A program made the translations under genes and the position numbers. Below, piece by piece: positions 45,875-54,901 of a DNA stretch of 64,000 nucleotides. The DNA is from Litchfieldia stipae. GTDB lineage: Bacteria > Bacillota > Bacilli > Bacillales > Bacillaceae_L. The stretch is taken from assembly GCF_014837155.1 (NCBI RefSeq), contig NZ_JACYHA010000009.1, forward strand, positions 1 through 64,000, in the 5' to 3' direction. Below the pieces are notes generated by a model. That model saw only the letters and a list, made by a program, of their open reading frames with translations, was not told the origin of the DNA and ran no database searches. The first letter of the stretch is position 1; each line of letters starts with the position of its first letter.

Positions 45875-46263
45875 TCCTTCGTTTGCTTTATCACTTCATG
45901 CACCAATTCATCCAGTGTTCCAAAGCACTTTTTCACCTCTGACAAATGATAAAAAGTACTGGTTGTAGCAAAATTATTTAGTTCTTCATTTGGAGAATAC
46001 AGAAAGATTTTTTTACCTTGCCCAAGTGCTATTCCGAGTTCAATATGGCTTCCCTTCCCTGCAGGCAGCAGAACGATGATGACATCTGCTGCTAGTACTG
46101 CATTTTTTTCAGCCTGACCAATTGACTTTAACTCTTCCATTGTTGAAGCTCTTTCATGTTGAGTCCAGTCATATGTATGCTTATAACCATTCTTTTTTAA
46201 TTGATCACTAACATATCGCACATTTTCTATATTCTTAAAGCTAGATGCAACATAGAATTTCAA
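45868..46263 (-). CDS. Nucleoside 2-deoxyribosyltransferase-like protein
   Basis: 131 residues starting MKFYVASSFKN. The TTG at 46263 is eight bases after GGAGG, while the ATG at 46269 is only two bases away. Fold features DVIIVLLPAGKGSHIELGIALGQGKKIFLYSP match the nucleoside 2-deoxyribosyltransferase/DUF4062-like group. The actual substrate is unknown. Confidence 0.75.
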   Translation of the reverse strand: MKFYVASSFKNIENVRYVSDQLKKNGYKHTYDWTQHERASTMEELKSIGQAEKNAVLAADVIIVLLPAGKGSHIELGIALGQGKKIFLYSPNEELNNFATTSTFYHLSEVKKCFGTLDELVHEVIKQTKDY

Positions 46264-46334
46264 CGTCATTTCCTCCTTTATTAGCACCGCAAACACATGA
46301 CACTTCTACGTTTTGCGGTGCTATCTTATGACAG

Positions 46335-47093
46335 CTATTTCCTAACTTTAAATACAATGAAATTAGCTATCTTTAAGTCTTCTTCGAACTGCGGATATTT
46401 ATCGAGCATCTCTTTGGACGGTTTTGGTTCTACTAACGCTTCTAGCGTAAAACCAGCTTTAGTGATTGCTTTCATATAACTTGTTAACGTTCGGTGATAA
46501 TATACTATTTTTTCTTCTGCCTCTGACAGCATATTCTGCTCGTACATGCCTTCGTGAAAATAATGATCAGCTTTCCAATACTGTTTTTTCCCTTCCGAAT
46601 TTCTTATCCATCCACTTTCCGGTGTGATAAAACATGGATGAAGAATCGAAAAGATGAAATATCCATTGTCTTTCAACAGACGATACATTTCACTTAGTGC
46701 TGCATCATAATCAGCCAAATCTTGAATCACCATATTTGATATAATCATATCGAAGGTTTTAGTACTTAAAAAAACTAGATTTTCACAATTTCCATAATGA
46801 TAGGATATCCCACTCTCAGCGGTTGTTTTCGTTTTGGCGAGTTCAAGCATTTTTGTAGAATAATCAACAGCTGTAACATTTGCTCCTCTTTCAGCAAGCA
46901 GTCTACTTAAATATCCTTCTCCACAGCCTGCATCAAGAATAGTTGTTCCATCAATTGTCTCTATTAATGAGAAGATTGATGGATTGAGCAATACTTTTCT
47001 ATAAATATCTCCATGTTCGTTATAACTTGCTGTAAATGCCTCTGCATTCAAATCCCATCGTTTAATGGCTTCATCGGTTGTCAGTTGTCTCAT
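46335..47093 (-). CDS. Class I SAM-dependent methyltransferase
   Basis: 252 residues from the ATG at 47093 (MRQLTTDEAIKRWD). Motif I ILDAGCGEGYLSRLLAERG (about 50-68), VTAVDYSTKML, and FDMIISNMVIQDLADYD. Small-molecule methyltransferase of unknown substrate. Single gene. Confidence 0.85.
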   Translation of the reverse strand: MRQLTTDEAIKRWDLNAEAFTASYNEHGDIYRKVLLNPSIFSLIETIDGTTILDAGCGEGYLSRLLAERGANVTAVDYSTKMLELAKTKTTAESGISYHYGNCENLVFLSTKTFDMIISNMVIQDLADYDAALSEMYRLLKDNGYFIFSILHPCFITPESGWIRNSEGKKQYWKADHYFHEGMYEQNMLSEAEEKIVYYHRTLTSYMKAITKAGFTLEALVEPKPSKEMLDKYPQFEEDLKIANFIVFKVRK

Positions 47094-47274
47094 GATATTA
47101 CGCCTCATTTCTAAGAAAGTCGTAACGTTACGCTATCTGTGCACAACTTTATTTTTTCATATTTCAATAAAAAGAAATAGACTTATAATTTAATTTTTTG
47201 TATCATTTAGATTGAGGCATGCCTTCTTTAAGTGACATACAATCATTGATTAAAACAATACAGACTCTGCAACA

Positions 47275-47303
47275 GGGAATCCTTCATTCGGATTCCCTTT
47301 TTT
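47275..47303 (+). terminator. Plus-strand terminator at the end of vmlR
   Basis: GGGAATCC-TTCATTC-GGATTCCC followed by six T on the plus strand; no T run on the minus strand. No plus-strand gene is seen upstream (47109-47274). It would stop antisense transcription entering the ABC-F gene. Confidence 0.7.
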
Positions 47304-47307
47304 CATC

Positions 47308-48948
47308 TCAATCCTTGCTATCTTTCCCAATACTGTTTAATTGCTTTGTGAGATTTTTGAATTGTTCATCATACTTCGAATAGTCTGCATGGTTTGGGGT
47401 TAGTAAGCTTAATTTGCCTAGGACAAATTGAACCTCAGTTTCTAGTCGCATTCTTTCCATTTGGCTATTATTAATTGTTTCTACCACTTGGGTTCGAGTT
47501 AATACCTTCCCTTTGATTTCAAGCGAGTCATCTACTACTTTTTCACGGAAATAGCGATCATGACTGACAATGATGCACGTACATGGGTAAGCCTTAAGTG
47601 TTTCCTCTAATTGTTCCCGGGACGGTAAATCTAAATGATTCGTTGGTTCATCTAAAATCAATAAATCCGTTGCTTGTAAGATGTACTGCATTAATTTTAT
47701 TTTTACACGCTCACCCATACTCATTTTCTGGATTGGTTGCTGCCATTGATGAGCTGAGAAGCCTAAATTCTTCATCAGGGTCTGAACCTTTCCACGTTCA
47801 TCAAATGTTTCACGCTCGAACAGTCTTGCAGGTGTTTCTTTAAGCGGTAAATCATAGACTGTTTGTGATAAATAGCCAATCTTTGCTGAAGGTGTTATCC
47901 AGACCGTACCTGAGTTAGGCGTAATACGTCCAAGTAATACTTTTAGCAACGTTGTTTTTCCTGCTCCATTTGGTCCAATGATCGCCATTTTCTCTCCATG
48001 CATCAGCTGAAATGTTGCTTCTTTTATTACGGTTTGATCACCATATGAAACGGATACCTGTTCACATAGAATCATCCGATTCCCTCTTTTTTCAACGGGG
48101 TTAAATTCAAATACCACTTGATGCTCTTCAGAAACAGCCTCAACTTTTTCTTTTTCCAATTGCTTCCCTAGTAATTTTCGTTTCGATTTGATTTGTTTAT
48201 CCATTCGCTTTGCCGCCAAACGTTCGTACTCTTTTGCACCCATAACCCCTGCATTTTCATTTCTTGTTGAATCACGATGAGCCACATGTGACCAGCCCTT
48301 CAGTTGATTTAATTGCGATTCAATCATAGCGACTTTTTTCTGCTGCTTCTCATAAGCATGTTGTTGTGCTTTACGACGCTCCGTACGAACTTGCATATAA
48401 TGAGAATAATTCCCCTTCTGCTCGAATATACTCATGTCCTCGATAGACCAGATTTTCGTTGTCACTTGGTCCAAAAAATATCGATCATGACTTACAATGA
48501 CGACAGTTCCTTTATACATCCGAATTTCCTTAATTAAACGAGCTACTGATTTCTCATCTAAGTGGTTTGTTGGCTCATCAAGTAGTAATACTGGGGAACG
48601 TCTCTGTAAGCCATTCACTAAACGATACTTTAATTGTTGACCACCACTTAGTTCATTATATGGCTTATTTGGTACATTCCATTTTTGATGCATAGGAGTG
48701 TAAGTCATCTTTTCTACACTCTCGACCTCCTGCTCAACAAATGTCACTTCCTTTGAATCAACCCACTTAATTGTTCCAGATGTAGGTTGTATCCTTTCAG
48801 TTAACATTTGTAAAAGCGTTGATTTACCAGTACCGTTTGCTCCGATGATACCGACAATGTCTGTTACTTGAAGTGAGATATTTACTTCTTGAAATAAGAT
48901 TTGTTCTTCAAAAGCCATTGATACATGATGAAATTGACATAATTCCAT
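47308..48948 (-). CDS. vmlR: ABC-F antibiotic resistance / ribosome protection protein (VmlR-like)
   Basis: 546 residues, the size of B. subtilis VmlR. Two ATPase domains with no membrane segment: Walker A GANGTGKSTL (about 37) and GPNGAGKTTL (about 330); both signatures LSGGQQ and MSMGERVKI; both DEPTNHLD. The linker between them (about 180-280) is the antibiotic-resistance arm. VmlR-type proteins free ribosomes from lincosamides, streptogramin A and pleuromutilins. The ATG at 48948 is eight bases after GAGG. A long attenuator leader precedes it. Confidence 0.88.
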   Translation of the reverse strand: MELCQFHHVSMAFEEQILFQEVNISLQVTDIVGIIGANGTGKSTLLQMLTERIQPTSGTIKWVDSKEVTFVEQEVESVEKMTYTPMHQKWNVPNKPYNELSGGQQLKYRLVNGLQRRSPVLLLDEPTNHLDEKSVARLIKEIRMYKGTVVIVSHDRYFLDQVTTKIWSIEDMSIFEQKGNYSHYMQVRTERRKAQQHAYEKQQKKVAMIESQLNQLKGWSHVAHRDSTRNENAGVMGAKEYERLAAKRMDKQIKSKRKLLGKQLEKEKVEAVSEEHQVVFEFNPVEKRGNRMILCEQVSVSYGDQTVIKEATFQLMHGEKMAIIGPNGAGKTTLLKVLLGRITPNSGTVWITPSAKIGYLSQTVYDLPLKETPARLFERETFDERGKVQTLMKNLGFSAHQWQQPIQKMSMGERVKIKLMQYILQATDLLILDEPTNHLDLPSREQLEETLKAYPCTCIIVSHDRYFREKVVDDSLEIKGKVLTRTQVVETINNSQMERMRLETEVQFVLGKLSLLTPNHADYSKYDEQFKNLTKQLNSIGKDSKD

Positions 48949-48986
48949 AAGATTCACCTCTACACGAGGATTAGCCTTCCAGAAAA

Positions 48987-49020
48987 TGAAAAAATCCTAC
49001 CGATCATGCATGGTAGGATT
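48987..49020 (-). terminator. Intrinsic attenuator in the ABC-F leader
   Basis: Minus-strand AATCCTACC (49020-49012) with GGTAGGATT (49001-48993), followed by TTTTTTC. It lies 40 bases before the ABC-F start. Confidence 0.88.
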
Positions 49021-49035
49021 CGTCGCAAAATACAC

Positions 49036-49062
49036 CTACTTACTGTAGGTGAAACCGTTCAT
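49036..49062 (-). CDS. Leader peptide MNGFTYSK
   Basis: Eight codons and TAG inside the ABC-F leader. Its last codons form the left half of the CACCTAC...GTAGGTG hairpin, directly before the terminator. No strong Shine-Dalgarno sequence is visible. B. subtilis vmlR is known to be induced through a leader peptide, so translation of this frame is plausible but unproven. Confidence 0.5.
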   Translation of the reverse strand: MNGFTYSK

Positions 49063-49178
49063 TGTAGATAAATGGGCAGACTAATCCTGTTTGTTTTTTT
49101 ACGTTATATACGTTTTTTTAAACAATAGGATTAGTTATACATCGATCACCCATCATCCCTTCTCAATTTATTGTCTCA

Positions 49179-49207
49179 ACTATAACACAAGAATTTAGCG
49201 CTTTCAA
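49179..49207 (-). promoter_or_regulatory. Promoter of the ABC-F leader
   Basis: Minus-strand TTGAAA (49202-49207), 17 bases, TATAGT (49179-49184). Predicted leader of about 220 bases. Confidence 0.6.
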
Positions 49208-49358
49208 ATTAAATTTGAAAATCACCCCCATATACCTCACACCTATAAATTATCTTTTTAACAATAAAAATAACATAAAAATTAATAATTATTTATTGCA
49301 AAACGATAAATTTTATTTTAATATTTATCTTAACAAAGAGATTTGATAGGAGTTAGTT

Positions 49359-50183
49359 ATGAATTCACCTGCTCAACCTATGTCTCAGAAAAAATTATTT
49401 AAAACTCAGATGATGGTATCTTTCCATCAACTCATCCGTTTTGGATGGATACAGGCACAATCATGTCTGTTTCCTGTCGTTATTTTTGGTTCCTTGGCTT
49501 TTACAAAATTCATTCCATTGCCATTCCTCCCACGTTATGATTGGCTACTAGTCATCTTCCTTTTGATGCAGTGGTGGATGGTGCATTCCGGACTAGAGAC
49601 ACGGGATGAATTAAAAGTGATTACCTTGTTCCATCTTATTGGGCTTGCACTTGAAATCTTCAAGACTCATATGGGGTCCTGGTCATACCCAGAGGAAGGG
49701 TATTTCAAGGTTTACGGGGTACCCTTGTATAGTGGATTCATGTATGCCAGTGTGGCGAGTTATCTTTGTCAGGCTTGGCGGAGAATGAAAGTTGAACTCA
49801 TTCAATGGCCACCATTTTTGATCGTTGTTCCACTTGCATCAGCCATTTATTTAAACTTTTTCACTCATCATTATTGGATAGACATTCGTTGGTGGTTGTC
49901 TGCACTTGTCATCATCATCTTTTGGAAATCTTGGGTTGCATATGAGGTAGGTGGAACTCGTTACCGAATGCCGCTTCCACTTTCCTTTGTACTGATTGGA
50001 TTTTTTATTTGGATTGCGGAGAATATTGCAACATACCTCAGTGCATGGAAATATCCAAACCAAATTCAGACATGGAGTCTCGTTCATCTTGGAAAAGTGA
50101 GTTCCTGGGTCTTATTAGTCATTGTCAGTTTTCTAATTGTAGCGACATTGAAGCTCGTTAAACAAAACATTCCACAGCGTTAA
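49359..50183 (+). CDS. DUF817 family membrane protein
   Basis: 274 residues, about eight membrane helices, with the DUF817 core LEIFKTHMGSWSYPEEGYFKVYGVPLYSGFMYASVASY near the middle. Function unknown. ATAGGAG precedes the ATG. A small unrelated gene follows 27 bases later. Confidence 0.85.
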   Translation: MNSPAQPMSQKKLFKTQMMVSFHQLIRFGWIQAQSCLFPVVIFGSLAFTKFIPLPFLPRYDWLLVIFLLMQWWMVHSGLETRDELKVITLFHLIGLALEIFKTHMGSWSYPEEGYFKVYGVPLYSGFMYASVASYLCQAWRRMKVELIQWPPFLIVVPLASAIYLNFFTHHYWIDIRWWLSALVIIIFWKSWVAYEVGGTRYRMPLPLSFVLIGFFIWIAENIATYLSAWKYPNQIQTWSLVHLGKVSSWVLLVIVSFLIVATLKLVKQNIPQR

Positions 50184-50210
50184 GGAAAATAGATATTGGA
50201 GGGTTTAGAA

Positions 50211-50573
50211 ATGATCACAAATAGTAACCATATAACAGGTCAACTGAATGATTTTTCATTACAAAATATAGAGTCAATTGTTGGTTTCCATCTAAATTTC
50301 GAAAGAAGCAAACCTTTTGAAAACCATTGTCTACTTGATATTGATTTCTTAATTTGGAAAAAAGAAAAGCAATACATTGCTAGCTTCCGTTTCTACCATC
50401 CAAATAGCATCCACTTTGAAAGTGGCGGACTCTTTCAGCAACTCTCAATTGGAATTTATGATATTAGTGACAGAGGTTGGGAAGATAAGAAATATGAAGT
50501 GATTGACTATGAAGGAGAAACCTTACACTTTTATTGTACTGAAATAGAATTAATGAATGTGAAAGAAGCATAA
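50211..50573 (+). CDS. Hypothetical protein
   Basis: 120 residues from the ATG at 50211 behind TTGGAGGG; the longer frame from 50196 would begin inside that site. No signal peptide or membrane helix. The sequence contains HLNFERSKPFENHC and YIASFRFYHPNSIHFESGG. No family recognised. Probably co-transcribed with the DUF817 gene. Confidence 0.65.
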   Translation: MITNSNHITGQLNDFSLQNIESIVGFHLNFERSKPFENHCLLDIDFLIWKKEKQYIASFRFYHPNSIHFESGGLFQQLSIGIYDISDRGWEDKKYEVIDYEGETLHFYCTEIELMNVKEA

Positions 50574-50695
50574 ATCCTAGATTAAAACCTGCCTACTCTT
50601 TATTTACATTTTTTAAATATTTAATTTATTTTTCACTCCAAGGGATGAATATAACGTACAATATAACAAAAATCATATAAAGGAGTGCTTCCATA

Positions 50696-51283
50696 ATGCC
50701 TTTATTATCATTCTTGTTATTTGTATTCATCAGTAGCTTTACTCCAGGTCCCAATAACTTTATGGCGATGACTTTTGCTAATAAATTTGGATTTAAGAAA
50801 TCAATGGAGTTTTGTCTTGGCGTAGCAGTAGGTTTTTTTATTCTTACCTTATTATGTAGTTTTTTCAACCATTTACTTATTACTATATTGCCAATCATCA
50901 ATATTCCTTTAACTATTTTAGGAGTAAGCTATATGTTATATTTAGCTTATAAGACACTTACAAGCAAGGACAGTCCAAATGAGGATAATGAGAATTCTAC
51001 TAAAAGCCTTTTTCTGATTGGGTCTTTCGTTCAATTCATAAATCCTAAAGGGATTCTTTATGGCATTACAGTCGTTTCAACTTTTATTCTCCCATATTAC
51101 TCTTCCTACATAAATTATGTGATTATCTCGCTTTTTCTAGGGTTTGTAGGGTTAATCAGCTCAGCTTGTTGGAGCCTATTTGGTTCTATTTTTCAAAAAG
51201 TACTTTTACAACATAGGAAACCATTTAACATAATTATGGCTTTGTTGTTAGTATATAGTGCTGTTTCAATTGTTTTTCATTAA
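50696..51283 (+). CDS. LysE-family amino-acid exporter
   Basis: 195 residues, six helices. LysE/RhtB signature near the N terminus: [25 protein letters not shown], then [16 protein letters not shown] (about 110). Likely exports an amino acid or derivative. AAAGGAG precedes the ATG. YnfA-like gene follows after 17 bases. Confidence 0.88.
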   Translation: MPLLSFLLFVFISSFTPGPNNFMAMTFANKFGFKKSMEFCLGVAVGFFILTLLCSFFNHLLITILPIINIPLTILGVSYMLYLAYKTLTSKDSPNEDNENSTKSLFLIGSFVQFINPKGILYGITVVSTFILPYYSSYINYVIISLFLGFVGLISSACWSLFGSIFQKVLLQHRKPFNIIMALLLVYSAVSIVFH

Positions 51284-51300
51284 AGGATGGTGGACATTGG

Positions 51301-51627
51301 TTGATTTATGCCATTGTATTATTTTTGTTAGCAGGAATTGCTGAAATTGGTGGTGGGTATCTTATTTGGCTATGGTTAAGAGAAGGAAAGCCCTATTATT
51401 GGGGCGTGTTCGGAGGAATCTCCTTAGCTTTATATGGTGTGATTGCCACATTCCAAATATTCCCTTCATTCGGTAGAGTCTATGCTGCTTATGGAGGAGT
51501 TTTTATCGTTCTTTCTGTATTATGGGGATGGGGAATTGATCGCAAAACTCCTGATTTATATGATTGGGTAGGTGCTGGAATATGCTTATTGGGTGTTTCA
51601 GTAATGTTATTTGCTCCAAGACAATAA
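51301..51627 (+). CDS. YnfA/UPF0060 family membrane protein
   Basis: 108 residues, four helices: [63 protein letters not shown]. Related to small multidrug resistance proteins; function unproven. TTG start at 51301, seven bases after GGTGG. Confidence 0.88.
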   Translation: MIYAIVLFLLAGIAEIGGGYLIWLWLREGKPYYWGVFGGISLALYGVIATFQIFPSFGRVYAAYGGVFIVLSVLWGWGIDRKTPDLYDWVGAGICLLGVSVMLFAPRQ

Positions 51628-51699
51628 ATGTCATTGTGAAGAAAGAATTGAATAGGTTTGTCCCTCTCATTTCTTCCTCACAATCAATTAATTTGAATC

Positions 51700-52755
51700 T
51701 CATATGTGATCGGCTAGTCGCACGCTGTAAAACCGCATCGCCTTCATATCGCCTTTCATCTCAAAAACACCCTTGTCTACCAGCATTCTTAGTCGATATT
51801 CGAAGAATTGATCACCAATATATTGATCCAAATGCCCTATCACTTCTCCTATTAACCTTGCGGACTTCATGAATAACTCTGTCTCTTCATCTCTACCTCG
51901 TTTTAACTGAAGCTTTTTCGCCAAATTTATGATGTATTTGTCAAAATAATCCTCTTCAACACTTTTAATCTGTCCATTTCTCCAAATTCGTAAGGTTTCA
52001 TTCGTTTCAGCAAGGGCTAGCCACTCTTGTTCTAATTCTTTTCTTTCATCTTCTGATAAAGTCTTTGGATGACTTTGTTCATATATCATCTGTAGTTGTT
52101 CGTGGAAAAGTTCTCCTGAAGATAGAATGGTATATTGAATATCCGGGCGACTAAAATGTTCAGCATGTGCTTTAGTAGTATTGATCACTTTAATGTCATT
52201 TGTTTTGTCCTTTAATAGATAGAGAGCATATCTTAACCCCATCTGTTCATGCGCGCTATCAGAAGTCCAAATCATAATTGGCACATGTTCCGGAATTGAT
52301 GTTATTAGATTGATTGTGTTATAAAATCCAGTAAGATAGTCTGGAAAATCATCATCTGCATTCATCACTTTGTTCATCCAGTGAATTCTTCTTTCCTGCC
52401 CACTTCTTTCATGTAGTTGCTCAATCGGACCAATCGAAAAGATATCCCGAAAGGAAATAATCTGCTCCGCTTCATGGACCTTCATTTTCTTTAAAGCCAT
52501 TCTTAACGAGCCAGCACTAGAAAGACCAAAGAGAATATGAACCTTCTCGGCTTGTACATGCTTCTTCACGTCTTCTCTTTCATTTGTTAATTTAGACACC
52601 GTTTCGAAAATCTTTCCCACATCGTTTATAAATTCCCTCTCTGAGTAACCTGTTTCCTTTAAAAGATTCATTCGTAAATACATTTGAAAAAGTAGCGATT
52701 TCGCTTCCTCTGCAGATAATTCTGCTAGACTCTCCCTCATTTCTTTCATTTGCAT
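51700..52755 (-). CDS. DUF1835 domain protein
   Basis: 351 residues. The DUF1835 region begins VHILFGLSSAGSLRMALKKM (about 73) and includes FRDIFSIGPIEQLH; the DUF3658-like C-terminal part follows from about 215. The protein is cytoplasmic and its function is unknown. GGAGA precedes the ATG. Confidence 0.82.
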   Translation of the reverse strand: MQMKEMRESLAELSAEEAKSLLFQMYLRMNLLKETGYSEREFINDVGKIFETVSKLTNEREDVKKHVQAEKVHILFGLSSAGSLRMALKKMKVHEAEQIISFRDIFSIGPIEQLHERSGQERRIHWMNKVMNADDDFPDYLTGFYNTINLITSIPEHVPIMIWTSDSAHEQMGLRYALYLLKDKTNDIKVINTTKAHAEHFSRPDIQYTILSSGELFHEQLQMIYEQSHPKTLSEDERKELEQEWLALAETNETLRIWRNGQIKSVEEDYFDKYIINLAKKLQLKRGRDEETELFMKSARLIGEVIGHLDQYIGDQFFEYRLRMLVDKGVFEMKGDMKAMRFYSVRLADHI

Positions 52756-52800
52756 AAACTCTGTCTCCTTAGACTTTATTTAAAAGTATTATATATATCG

Positions 52801-52828
52801 AAAGACACTAACTTTGTTAGTGCCTTTC
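52801..52828. terminator. Hairpin after proS
   Basis: AAAG.CACTAAC-TTT-GTTAGTG.CTTT; short T-rich tails on both strands. Confidence 0.6.
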
Positions 52829-52855
52829 TCTTGCGAAACTTACCTTATATATAAA

Positions 52856-54292
52856 TTAGTAAGCACGTGCAAACCAAACAGTATGTTTAGATTCTTTGCC
52901 ACAATTTAAGCATGTGTGCTTTGTTGTAGGTGGGTTAAATGGTATGTTACGTGTAGTGAATTTCAGTTCATCTTTTACATTTTCTTCACAAGCATTGTCT
53001 CCACACCAACCTGCTAATACCCAACCTGGAATAGTTTCATTTTGTTCTGATTCTTCAATATGATTTTTTAGTTGCTCTAAAGAGTCAATATGAGTATGTG
53101 AATTCTTCTCACGGAAAGCTTTTGCTTTTTCAAATAGACGAGTTTGCATTGTTTCAAGTTCTTCTACAATGCGCTCAACAATTGATTCTAAAGGTACAGA
53201 AATTTTGTCAGCTTCATCACGAGCTTTCATTAACGCTTGATTATTGTCTAAATCTCTAGGACCAAGCTCAACACGAACAGGAACACCTTTTAATTCCCAC
53301 TCATTGAACTTATAACCTGGTGATTGATCAGAATCATCCAGACGGACGCGAATTCCTTTAGCCTTTAATGCAGCAAAGACCTCATCTAATTTCTCAATGA
53401 TTGCAGGATTCTTTTTCCATGGTCCCACTGGAATTAACACTACTTGAGTTGGTGCGATTCTTGGTGGTAATACAAGACCTTGATCATCCCCGTGAACCAT
53501 GATTACTGAACCAATTAAACGTGTTGATGTACCCCAAGATGTTGTATGCACGTGTTGATGCTTATTTTCTTTTGTTAAATATTTGATATCAAATGCTTCT
53601 GCAAACTTAGTACCTAAGTAATGTGAAGTACCCGCTTGAACAGCTTTTCCGTCTTTCATCATCGCTTCAATTGAATACGTATCAACCGCACCAGCAAAGC
53701 GTTCTAATGGAGTCTTCTGACCATCATATACTGGAATCGCAAGTAAACCTTCTACCACTTCTTTGTAGATGTTCAACATTTGCATTGTTTCCTTACGCGC
53801 ATCCTCTTCATCAACGTGAGCCGTATGACCTTCCTGCCATAAGAATTCAGACGTACGGATGAATGGTAGAGTCTTCTTCTCCCAACGGAATACATTCGCC
53901 CATTGGTTGATTAGAACCGGAAGATCTCTATAGCTCTTAATCCAATTTGAATACAAGTGTCCAATCATTGTTTCTGATGTAGGACGTAATGCTAGACGCT
54001 CTTCTAATTTCTCTCCAGCCGCTTCAGTTACCCATGGAAGCTCTGGTGAGAATCCTTCAATATGGTCCTTTTCCTTTTGGAAGAAGGATTCTGGAATTAA
54101 CATTGGGAAATAAGCGTTACGGTGGCCCGTTTCTTTAAAGCGCTTATCCATCTCTGTTTGAATATGCTCCCATAATTCATAGCCATCAGGCTTGAAGGCA
54201 ATACAACCACGAACTGGAGTGTAATCCATTAAATCCGCTTTTTGAATTGTGTCAATATACCATTTTGTAAAATCATTTGTGTTCTGTGACAT
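52856..54292 (-). CDS. proS: Prolyl-tRNA synthetase (archaeal/eukaryal type)
   Basis: 478 residues from the ATG at 54292 (MSQNTNDFTKWY), seven bases after AGGAGG. Class II motifs: RPTSETMIGHLYSNWIKSYRDLP (motif 2 region), FRWEKKTLPFIRTSEFLWQEGHTAH, GSVIMVHGDDQGLVLPPRIAP. It lacks the editing insertion of the E. coli type and ends in a zinc-binding domain with CGDNAC and CLNCGK. Controlled by a T-box leader about 250 bases upstream; a palindromic repeat lies between. Confidence 0.95.
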   Translation of the reverse strand: MSQNTNDFTKWYIDTIQKADLMDYTPVRGCIAFKPDGYELWEHIQTEMDKRFKETGHRNAYFPMLIPESFFQKEKDHIEGFSPELPWVTEAAGEKLEERLALRPTSETMIGHLYSNWIKSYRDLPVLINQWANVFRWEKKTLPFIRTSEFLWQEGHTAHVDEEDARKETMQMLNIYKEVVEGLLAIPVYDGQKTPLERFAGAVDTYSIEAMMKDGKAVQAGTSHYLGTKFAEAFDIKYLTKENKHQHVHTTSWGTSTRLIGSVIMVHGDDQGLVLPPRIAPTQVVLIPVGPWKKNPAIIEKLDEVFAALKAKGIRVRLDDSDQSPGYKFNEWELKGVPVRVELGPRDLDNNQALMKARDEADKISVPLESIVERIVEELETMQTRLFEKAKAFREKNSHTHIDSLEQLKNHIEESEQNETIPGWVLAGWCGDNACEENVKDELKFTTRNIPFNPPTTKHTCLNCGKESKHTVWFARAY

Positions 54293-54337
54293 CTTTTTTC
54301 CTCCTGCAAAATGTAAAATAAATGTAGTCATAAAAAA

Positions 54338-54539
54338 GGTTATTTCTTATGATTTGTTGCTTTCATATAAAATTTGAAAAAGAAGTACTAGCAGCCTGAA
54401 TACACGTAGACTCCCGTGGGACTAGTGGCCAAAGTGAGACCCCGCAGGAGCTTGCGACGAGGAGGCTCACCAGTCACCCCACAGGACGCGGAGTGTATTC
54501 AGGCTGCGGATTTGAAAACAACTCTTTATGAAAAACAGC
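54338..54539 (+). repeat. Palindromic mini-element, copy C, in the proS leader
   Basis: Core GCAGCCTGAATACAC (54391-54405) and GTGTATTCAGGCTGC (54493-54507) enclose GTGAGACCCCGCAGGAGC...GAGGAGGCTCAC. The outer right end GAAAAACAGC is at 54530-54539; the outer left end is decayed. It sits between the T-box terminator and the proS ribosome site, so it is part of the proS message. Confidence 0.85.
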
Positions 54540-54544
54540 CTAAA

Positions 54545-54780
54545 TAAAAAAGCATAAAGAGTCCAATAAAGGACGTCCTTATGCTTCTAGACGTGGTACC
54601 ACCTTAGTTCGACATAATCACATTATGTCCTCTAACGTTTATAACGAAACGACTCGGTTAGTTTTGATCTAACATCTCCGTGGTAGGTTTCAATAAGAAG
54701 CGGTGATATAACTCTCAGCCAAGGTTATATTTTCTGTTTCACAATTCTTATTTACTTGATCACTTCATAGATTACTTATG
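54545..54780 (-). promoter_or_regulatory. T-box riboswitch (proline) of proS
   Basis: On the minus strand, the T-box sequence AGGTGGTACCACG (TGGTACCAC at 54601-54593) is followed by the terminator GCATAAGGACGTCC...GGACTCTTTATGC and six T (54551-54585). Upstream, a Stem I-like region contains GAAACCTACC, with CCT as the probable specifier codon. Uncharged tRNA-Pro would pair with the bulge and prevent termination. Confidence 0.9.
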
Positions 54781-54788
54781 TATAAATT

Positions 54789-54817
54789 AATATACCAATT
54801 TAATGATAGTATTTCAA
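54789..54817 (-). promoter_or_regulatory. Promoter of the proS T-box transcript
   Basis: Minus-strand TTGAAA (54812-54817), 17 bases, TATATT (54789-54794). Confidence 0.6.
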
Positions 54818-54855
54818 TTATAACTGTAATATAAACTTGTGTATTGTAAACTTCC

Positions 54856-54890
54856 AAAAAAAAAGCAAACAACCATCTACTGGTGTTCGC
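54856..54890 (-). terminator. Terminator after the MetE-like gene
   Basis: Minus-strand GC.AACACCA-GTAGA-TGGTTGTT.GC followed by eight or more T. Confidence 0.85.
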
Positions 54891-54901
54891 TCTCTTCATC
54901 C

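Larger units (their letters stand above)
48967..49134 (-). promoter_or_regulatory. Attenuator leader of the ABC-F gene
   Basis: The minus-strand RNA carries CTAATCCT (49134-49127), then AGGATTAG (49088-49081), then CTAATCCT again (48974-48967). The middle block can therefore pair with either the first or the last. Between them lie a leader peptide, a CACCTAC/GTAGGTG hairpin and an intrinsic terminator. This layout allows drug-stalled ribosomes to change terminator formation. Confidence 0.75.
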
